This document shows positions 6,869 to 11,454 of a stretch of DNA of 11,454 bases, piece by piece (the stretch's first letter is position 1; every line of letters starts with the position of its first letter). The notes beneath the pieces were generated by a model. The model was not told the DNA's origin and ran no database searches. It saw nothing but the letters and a program-made list of their open reading frames with translations. The position numbers and the translations under genes are program-made. The stretch covers positions 1-11,454 of the forward strand of contig URVF01000031.1 in assembly GCA_900551185.1 (NCBI GenBank), written 5' to 3'. Source of the stretch: an uncultured Collinsella sp. Lineage in GTDB: Bacteria; Actinomycetota; Coriobacteriia; Coriobacteriales; Coriobacteriaceae.

Positions 6869-7085
6869 ACGTGGCTCCAATCTGCCTCGGGGACTTACTG
6901 TACTGGCTATGTACCCATTGCCGTGCATTTAATCACGCGGATTCCTAAAGACCCGAATAACGATTGCTTGATACCGCATACCGAAGTCTCGTACTTTTCC
7001 ATGGCAAAGTGCGCTATAGGAGGGAGCCGGCGGCTTTGTATTTGGTCCCGAAAATTGGCTTTGACCTGCTGATTTTATTGGGATG
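6869..7085. other. intergenic region upstream of hpf
   Basis: No supported gene lies here. Together with the terminator and its flank, the stretch without coding sequence runs from 6869 to 7185. It should contain the hpf promoter, but I see no convincing -35/-10 pair on the minus strand. The reading frame at 6929-7156 runs through the terminator hairpin and has no family resemblance, so it is not counted as a gene. Confidence 0.5.
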
Positions 7086-7119
7086 AAAAAGCCGGGCTCC
7101 CCCATCGGGGAAGCCCGGC
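7086..7119 (-). terminator. rho-independent terminator of the solute-binding protein gene
   Basis: GCCGGGCT (7091-7098) pairs with AGCCCGGC (7112-7119), and after a mismatch CCCC pairs with GGGG (7100-7103 with 7107-7110), leaving an ATC loop. On the minus strand the stem runs directly into TTTTT (7090-7086). This is a strong intrinsic terminator about 67 nt past the stop codon at 7186. Confidence 0.93.
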
Positions 7120-7185
7120 AGTGCGTGTTGAAACCATGAAGAGGTGTCCTTTCCAACGTATAGGAGACATCACCCCTAGCAATAA

Positions 7186-8193
7186 CTAGCTATTGAGTTT
7201 GTTAATGTCGTCGTCGGTGATGGCGCCTTCCTGGCTGGACGATTTGTCCTCGGAGGATGCGGTCTCATTGTCGGAATCGGAGGACTCGCTGCCGGAGGAC
7301 GTGGTCTCACTGGACTCAGAGTCGCCCGGCTGCACGTTAGCGCCCGAAACCGTCTTAGTGGTGAGGTCGTAGGGCATCCTGCCATACCAGACAGAGTGGA
7401 CCGCCTCGAGCGTGCCGTCGGCCGTAATACCGTCGAGGGCATCGCTCACGGCACGGCACAGTTCGTCATTGGACGAGAGGCCCGCAACACCAAGCGCCGA
7501 GGGTGCCTCGAGCGAACCGACATAGGAGACCTCGCTCATCAGGCGTGCAAGGTAGCCGCCGGCCGTGGAGTCGCAGATCACATAGTCGACCTCGCCGGAC
7601 TCGAGCGCCTCAAAGCACTCGTTGATGTTGGAGTAGGTCTTTTGGTTGGCGGTGATGCTCTGCTTAGCAAGCGCCTCCTGCGAGGCCGAGGACATCTGAA
7701 CGCCCAGGGTGGACGTGCTAAGGGTATCGGTGGAAACGCTTAGCGACCCACCATCGCTAGTTTTACCGAACACGGAAGTGGCATCGTACAGGCAGGTGCC
7801 GAGCGAGCTAATGTCCCCGTCCGTGGAGTTAATCTCGCCGATAAAGATATCGGCCTTTTTGTCGCCGAGCGCGGAACCTGCCGAGGACGCATCGACAAAG
7901 GCGACCTTAAGGCCCATGCGGCTTGCGAGGGCGCGGGCGGCGTCGACCGCATACCCCGTGAGCTCGCCGTCGGCGTCCTGTATGGCCTGCGGCGCATCGG
8001 AAGTATCGAGGGCGACCGTCAGGGTTCCGGGAGTGACCAGGGCATCGTCCGACACCGCCGGCGTGACGGTCTCGTACTCGATCTGGTCGATCGTAGGAGT
8101 CGTGAACGTAGACAGCGGGTTGAACGCGCATCCGCTCAGGCCCAAAACGGCGATGACCGCTGCGGCCCCAGCACCTAACCGAGCCGCGTGCAT
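7186..8193 (-). CDS. family-3 extracellular solute-binding lipoprotein
   Basis: This 335-residue protein is an amino-acid-type (SBP_bac_3) substrate-binding protein anchored to the outer face of the membrane. It starts with a lipoprotein signal: Arg5, a hydrophobic run, and the lipobox LSGC with Cys22. The binding domain runs from about residue 55 (TPGTLTVALDTSDAP, then GELTGYAVDAARALASRMGL) to about 285 and includes KKADIFIGEI and SGEVDYVICDSTAGGYL. The last 50 residues are a low-complexity Ser/Glu/Asp tail. The frame is open to 8592, but ATG at 8193 is chosen because GAGGGG lies seven bases upstream and it gives a clean signal peptide; ATG at 8211 is an alternative. No permease or ATPase gene is adjacent, so it is an orphan. 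A strong terminator follows. Confidence 0.87.
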   Translation of the reverse strand: MHAARLGAGAAAVIAVLGLSGCAFNPLSTFTTPTIDQIEYETVTPAVSDDALVTPGTLTVALDTSDAPQAIQDADGELTGYAVDAARALASRMGLKVAFVDASSAGSALGDKKADIFIGEINSTDGDISSLGTCLYDATSVFGKTSDGGSLSVSTDTLSTSTLGVQMSSASQEALAKQSITANQKTYSNINECFEALESGEVDYVICDSTAGGYLARLMSEVSYVGSLEAPSALGVAGLSSNDELCRAVSDALDGITADGTLEAVHSVWYGRMPYDLTTKTVSGANVQPGDSESSETTSSGSESSDSDNETASSEDKSSSQEGAITDDDINKLNS

Positions 8194-8542
8194 CAAACTG
8201 CCCCTCACCATGTCCACTACCCTGCCTTCTGTGTCGTATACGATCCGTGCGTTGCGCGGAATATCAGGTTGTTCCCACCAGCTGACCTGGTATTTGACCC
8301 CACACTTGCGCACCGGGGTGTTTGCTCGGGAGGCCGCAGCCACCTTCACGACTGGCCCGCTCGCCCGCGAGGCGGTATTGCCCCAAAGAAAGTAGAACGG
8401 ACGGTGCGGCTTACATCTAGGACGCGCCATGATCGCGCCGCGCGCACGCGGTCGCTTACGTGGATCCCTTTGACCGCGTCTGTCTTGGACTAGGACGGGC
8501 ATTTCGTCCGTCCGCAACCACAGCCTGGTAGGAACGAAGCGC
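8194..8542 (-). other. long leader of the solute-binding protein gene
   Basis: If the TATAAT at 8543-8548 is the promoter, the transcript has a leader of about 340 nt. It stays open in the frame of the downstream protein, but the inferred peptide begins with a Cys/Arg-rich stretch, would place the signal peptide internally, and uses mixed codons, so I do not treat it as coding. Short inverted repeats are present: GGACGG/CCGTCC (8493-8498 with 8508-8513), and ATATCAGGT/ACCTGGTAT (8261-8269 with 8285-8293), which pairs fully only as a plus-strand RNA with one G-U. I recognise no known riboswitch or T-box. Confidence 0.4.
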
Positions 8543-8571
8543 ATTATAGCTAAGTTCAAGCTAAAGTTTAA
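8543..8571 (-). promoter_or_regulatory. candidate sigma-70-type promoter for the solute-binding gene
   Basis: The minus strand has a perfect -10 hexamer TATAAT (8548-8543). Seventeen bases upstream is a weak -35 candidate TTAAAC (8571-8566), with three of six consensus positions. The spacer contains two imperfect direct copies of a CTT(A/G)AACTTTAGC-like motif, which might be an operator. Transcription would start near 8535. Confidence 0.55.
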
Positions 8572-8692
8572 GGTTAGGGGCGTTATTCGCATCGCGAGTA
8601 CAGATTTCGCAGGTCAGGACGGGCCGCACGTGCTCTGATTGAGCCCGTCGCTCCCCTATGGAAAGCCCCAACACACCCGTCTTAGGGCGCCG

Positions 8693-8909
8693 TGGCCAAA
8701 AAATAGCAAATATGAGTACTGTTACCAATTTAGTAGCAGGAGTTTTTGGCTCTGCAAGCTGTTTTCACGCTCTATAACGTCAGATTGATGCCAGGATATT
8801 CCACATTTGTTTAATAACTTTCTAATTTACCCCCTCTTCCAGTCCCAAAATCCCTGATTTTGCTGTTACTGAATTTGTATCAGTACTCATATTTGCTATA
8901 TTTTGGCCA
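8693..8909. repeat. 217-bp AT-rich inverted-repeat element
   Basis: The left arm 8693-8721 and the right arm 8881-8909 are inverted copies of 29 bp with a single mismatch. Both begin TGGCCAAAA and carry TAGCAAATATGAGTACTG. The similarity continues inward for another 18 bp (8722-8739 with 8863-8880) with four mismatches, and more weakly beyond that after a roughly 10-nt offset. The 123-bp centre has no gene. The element is much richer in A and T than the genes around it. No clear target-site duplication is visible at the edges (left flank GCGCCG, right flank GAGCAT). It could be a miniature inverted-repeat element, or two copies of a short intergenic repeat in opposite orientation. It lies 34 nt past the stop codon at 8944, where no other terminator is visible, so it may also act as one. 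Confidence 0.85.
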
Positions 8910-8943
8910 GAGCATATATCCAACCCCCTGTTTCAGAGCATTG

Positions 8944-10053
8944 TTAGGCGGGTTTAAGCCCAAAACACGCCCGCAACGTGTTAAATAGCGCCTCTTGTTT
9001 CTTTCTGCGAGCGTCAACACGGTTGCGATATCGCTTACTCATGCGCTGGTGGATGCGCCATGCGAGCGCTTCCATCGCTTCCATGTCACAGAGCATTTCG
9101 TTGTTGACCGTCGCGACCTCGATTCCCATAGTAATCAAGCCCGTGTTGCGCTTTTCATCATGGATACGTCCCCTCCGAGAGGAATGGCCCAGCTCACCGT
9201 TGTATTCCAAGTCAAACCGGGCTGCTTCCTGAAAGGCATCGCAAACCGCATGCGGCATCCCCGAGATCGCCTGTGCACGGTCGTTGAACTCGATCTTGTA
9301 GTCGGTCTTAAAGGGACCACAGGCAAATCCGCCATAGGAAAACGGAAGCGAAAACAGAGCGAGCATGATGCACTCCATGGGTGAACGCAGGTTTTCCGAC
9401 AGATAGGGACACAGCCGCCGCAGCTGCTTGGCCGCGCTCCCCTTGCATGCCGCGAGGTAATCTACCAGGCAATCGGGTGTCAGCACGGACTCGACCTCAA
9501 AGTAACCGACATCTGGCGGCTGGTCTTTGTCCTTTGCCAATTTGTTCACGACAGGCGAGGTGTAGGGAGACAGATACTTCCCGCGGTCACTCAGTGAAAT
9601 CTTAGAACACAGCTCCTGGGCCAGGGCAAATGCCTGGATGCAGCCGACCTCGCGCGCGACGGCTACGCAAAGGGCCTCGGGAGATAGACTGTACACCCCC
9701 GGTTCCACCTCTAGAATCGAGCCGGCGGGCAACTCGGAGCATACGGACCAGCTCACGCCAAGAATACGGCGGCGCTGCGCTGCAGACCCTACCAGCAAGC
9801 ACAAATCCTCTTGCACCTCGCCGCTTGCGGCCCCAATCCGCACCAAATCGGGAAGATAGATGTCCTCGGTCGAGGGCGACGATGTGCGCAGCACACGGCG
9901 CTCTTCATCGGGATTAAGGTCCTTCCAGCTTATGTAGCCCATCTGCCGGCGCTCGGCGCGCATCATGCGTAGCGCCGAGGCGCCAGTTAGGATTACGGAA
10001 GCCGCTAGCTGCTCTTTTGTCGGTTTGTTGCACCACCTGATTGTTACCGCCAC
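8944..10053 (-). CDS. hypothetical protein with DUF559/PD-(D/E)XK-like C-terminal domain
   Basis: This 369-residue protein is of uncertain function. Its C-terminal third resembles the Vsr/DUF559 endonuclease-like fold found in AbiEi-associated actinobacterial proteins: C-D272-A-F, F-D-L-E283-Y-N-G286, then H290, a basic RRGRIHDEKR stretch (293-302), and GIEVATV (310-316). This follows the usual order of an Asp, a strand carrying Glu-x-x-G, a His, an R-x-x-D-x-x-R helix and a buried strand. The canonical Lys or second acid is not obvious, so catalysis is unproven. The N-terminal two thirds match nothing I recognise. The C-terminus is basic. GTG at 10053 is preferred because GGGGTG lies six bases upstream; TTG at 10071 is the longest alternative. 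The start is 11 nt past the comF stop, so translation is probably coupled. An inverted-repeat element follows. Confidence 0.65.
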   Translation of the reverse strand: MAVTIRWCNKPTKEQLAASVILTGASALRMMRAERRQMGYISWKDLNPDEERRVLRTSSPSTEDIYLPDLVRIGAASGEVQEDLCLLVGSAAQRRRILGVSWSVCSELPAGSILEVEPGVYSLSPEALCVAVAREVGCIQAFALAQELCSKISLSDRGKYLSPYTSPVVNKLAKDKDQPPDVGYFEVESVLTPDCLVDYLAACKGSAAKQLRRLCPYLSENLRSPMECIMLALFSLPFSYGGFACGPFKTDYKIEFNDRAQAISGMPHAVCDAFQEAARFDLEYNGELGHSSRRGRIHDEKRNTGLITMGIEVATVNNEMLCDMEAMEALAWRIHQRMSKRYRNRVDARRKKQEALFNTLRACFGLKPA

Positions 10054-10064
10054 ATGAATCACCC

Positions 10065-10871
10065 CTACCAAACACGTGCGATAGCAAGGCCATCGACTGC
10101 CGCAGCGCCGGCGCGCTTGAGTTCCGCCGAAGCCGCGGCCATCGTCGCGCCCGTGGTGATAACGTCATCGATAAGCAGCAGGTGGCGGCCGTGCACGTCC
10201 TCAACGGTCTCATACATGCCTCGGGCGCGTTCACGGCGTTCTTCACGACCGAGTTCACGCTGGTCGCCATGCCCGTACTTGACGAGAGCATCGAGCAGGG
10301 GAACACCCGACAGCTCGCAAAATGGACGCGCAATAGCCTCCATATGATCAAAACCACGCCGCCGAAACGCTGCCGCCGTCGCAGGCACAAACACCACCGC
10401 ATCCGCACCGGACAGCACACCTCCATAGCGATCGGGCGCTACGACCTGGGCATGCAGGGCGGTGTCGTAGAGCAGCTCCGCCAGATACGGAGCCAGACGT
10501 CGCTCGCCCGCATCCTTGTACGCTTTAATGATGCGCGGCAGCGGATGCGCATAGACGGCGCACGCCAGGCAGCGGTCGAGCGCCTCCGCCATTGCCGAGG
10601 ACGTGCCCTCGACCGAACACTCAGTGCACAGCAAATCCCCAAACGGGGCGCCGCATCGGGTACAGCTATGACGTGGGTCGATGAGCGTGAACGCAGCCAG
10701 GCAGTCTTGGCAAATAAGCGCACCGGCGCGCTCGCAGCCGGCACATCGTGTTGGCGACAATGCCTCGAGCGCCTCGCGTGCCACCCGCTCGGCAAACGGT
10801 AGCAATTTGTCCGCAAACGGTAGGGCACCGGCACCCTGCAGACGGCTCAATATGTTCAGATGGCCCTTCAA
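10065..10871 (-). CDS. comF: ComF family phosphoribosyltransferase-like protein
   Basis: This 268-residue protein has the ComF layout. An N-terminal zinc-finger region carries four CxxC pairs (CAGC 43-46, CQDC 54-57, CTRC 70-73, CTEC 82-85). A type I phosphoribosyltransferase domain follows, with the PRPP loop LLLIDDVITTGATM (231-244). In competent bacteria ComF acts in the cytoplasm with the ComFA helicase and DprA during uptake of single-stranded DNA; in others its role is unclear. No comFA or other competence gene is visible here. No ATG lies upstream of the zinc fingers. TTG at 10871 is chosen because AGGGAGG lies eight bases before it, although that sequence is inside a hairpin. The DUF559-like gene starts 11 nt downstream. 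Confidence 0.92.
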   Translation of the reverse strand: MKGHLNILSRLQGAGALPFADKLLPFAERVAREALEALSPTRCAGCERAGALICQDCLAAFTLIDPRHSCTRCGAPFGDLLCTECSVEGTSSAMAEALDRCLACAVYAHPLPRIIKAYKDAGERRLAPYLAELLYDTALHAQVVAPDRYGGVLSGADAVVFVPATAAAFRRRGFDHMEAIARPFCELSGVPLLDALVKYGHGDQRELGREERRERARGMYETVEDVHGRHLLLIDDVITTGATMAAASAELKRAGAAAVDGLAIARVW

Positions 10872-10874
10872 GAC

Positions 10875-10910
10875 ACAACCCTCCCTACGTTCGGTCGCAG
10901 GGAGGGTTGT
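10875..10910 (-). promoter_or_regulatory. perfect hairpin enclosing the comF ribosome binding site
   Basis: ACAACCCTCCCT (10875-10886) and AGGGAGGGTTGT (10899-10910) form a perfect 12-bp stem with a 12-nt loop. On the minus strand the distal arm contains AGGGAGG, the only good Shine-Dalgarno for comF. The hairpin lies 63 nt past the stop codon of the upstream gene. It could be that gene's terminator, although no T-run follows on the minus strand (TTGTGTCTTG). It could instead be a leader structure that hides the comF start from ribosomes. Confidence 0.7.
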
Positions 10911-10973
10911 TGATTCGGCGCTATGATACCCCGATGCGCTCGGGGCAAGGCGAGCTAAATCCGCTCGCGGGCG

Positions 10974-11428
10974 TTATTCGCCGGCGGGCGGTTGTGGTGC
11001 GGACGAAGACGGGGTCGAGCCCTCGCCACCATCCTGGCGCGGCTTGTGGGAACGGCGACGGCGACGGCGCTTTTGACCCTGGTCGGCCGAGCCCTCGCCA
11101 CCGCGATCCTCGCGCGGCTCGCGCTCGTCGCGAGCGGCGCCACGCGAAGCCTTAGCAGCCGCTCCCCCGCCATCTCCGGGACGACGGCGCGTGACCTTGA
11201 CCTCGCCATCCGAGACCTGATCGGCCACGGAGGGCACTGAGGGCTTCTGTTGCGCGCCCGAGGAATGGCGACGGCGCGGACGCGGCGCGCGCTCCTCCTC
11301 GCCACGCGACTTGCCGCCCTTGTCGGCAGGCGCATCGGAACCCGAACCACCCTTGGGGGCGGCACCAGCCTCGCGAGCAGCTGCGACGCGGAAGGCGTCC
11401 TCGCGCTCCTCGCTCGACAGATGACGGC
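10974..11428 (-). CDS. Arg/Gly-rich C-terminal tail of an unidentified protein (partial)
   Basis: This is the last 150 residues of a protein whose N-terminal part is lost at the adapter; the adapter itself carries an in-frame stop, so no start can be inferred. After a short helical-looking stretch (LSSEEREDAFRVAAAREAG) the sequence is low in complexity and almost certainly disordered. It is rich in Arg, Gly, Ala, Glu, Ser and Pro, with APRPRRRHSS, VKVTRRRPGDGGG and QKRRRRRRSHKPRQDGG clusters. Tails of this kind are common on RNA-binding proteins such as helicases, RNases and translation factors, but nothing here identifies the parent protein. The frame is supported over others by its continuity to the contig edge and its plausible stop 102 nt before comF. 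Confidence 0.6.
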
Positions 11429-11454
11429 CTGTCTCTTATACACATCTGACGCTG
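11429..11454. other. Nextera i5-side adapter (sequencing artefact)
   Basis: Bases 11429-11447 are the Tn5 mosaic end CTGTCTCTTATACACATCT. GACGCTG (11448-11454) is the start of the read-1 adapter complement. The genomic sequence ends at 11428. Start codons within this stretch (giving MCIRD or MYKRQ peptides on the minus strand) are artefacts. Confidence 0.98.

Noticed and set aside
6869..6928. N-terminal extension of HPF to 6928
   Set aside because: The family starts at MDIKVSGR and a ribosome binding site precedes the ATG at 6868.
8194..8592. N-terminal extension of the solute-binding protein to 8592
   Set aside because: It would bury the lipobox signal peptide more than 130 residues inside the protein; ATG at 8193 has a good ribosome binding site. 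The stretch is kept only as a leader.
10041..10802. 253-codon plus-strand frame opposite comF
   Set aside because: It is antisense to a ComF gene with four CxxC pairs and an intact PRPP loop.
1..11454. CRISPR array, tRNA or rRNA genes, transposase genes
   Set aside because: I looked for regularly spaced repeats, cloverleaf-like sequences, rRNA segments and transposase motifs and saw none. The Tn5 mosaic ends at the edges come from library preparation, not from a resident transposon.

Overview
This is an assembled contig of high-GC bacterial DNA, capped at both ends by Illumina Nextera (Tn5) adapter sequence: bases 1-47 and 11429-11454 are not genomic. Gene content and style suggest an actinobacterial gut anaerobe of the Coriobacteriia, Collinsella or a close relative. 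The clues are an NAD-type isocitrate dehydrogenase, a long-form HPF, a ComF, a lipobox solute-binding protein, and an AbiEi/DUF559-like protein of a type I remember as common in that class. This placement is from memory and was not searched.

Layout. Only the first two genes are on the plus strand: the end of a DUF2975 membrane protein and its small Cro/C1-type regulator, a known pairing. They converge on a minus-strand gene across a shared hairpin (538-570). Every other gene is on the minus strand. In transcription order from the right edge these are: the C-terminal tail of an unidentified Arg-rich protein; comF; a DUF559/PD-(D/E)XK-like protein 11 nt behind comF; an AT-rich 217-bp inverted-repeat element; an orphan family-3 solute-binding lipoprotein with a long leader and its own terminator; hpf with its own terminator; a DegV protein; then a tight four-gene cluster (3-hydroxyisobutyrate-dehydrogenase-family oxidoreductase, small membrane protein, HEAT-repeat protein, NAD-dependent isocitrate dehydrogenase) ending in a terminator; and last a membrane-anchored SurA/PrsA-N-like protein.

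How the genes work together. In the four-gene cluster the gaps are 5-15 nt, and two of the Shine-Dalgarno sequences overlap the stop codon of the gene before, which indicates co-transcription and translational coupling. The function of the set is not obvious. The comF pair is similarly coupled. hpf and the solute-binding gene look monocistronic.

Most unusual features. (1) The oxidoreductase carries a 51-residue tail with 14 His and 9 Cys, built on an exact 12-residue period. (2) The 217-bp element between the DUF559-like gene and the solute-binding gene has 29-bp arms with a single mismatch. (3) The comF Shine-Dalgarno is buried in one arm of a perfect 12-bp hairpin. None of these amounts to a demonstrable new system from sequence alone, but the first two are worth searching for across related genomes.
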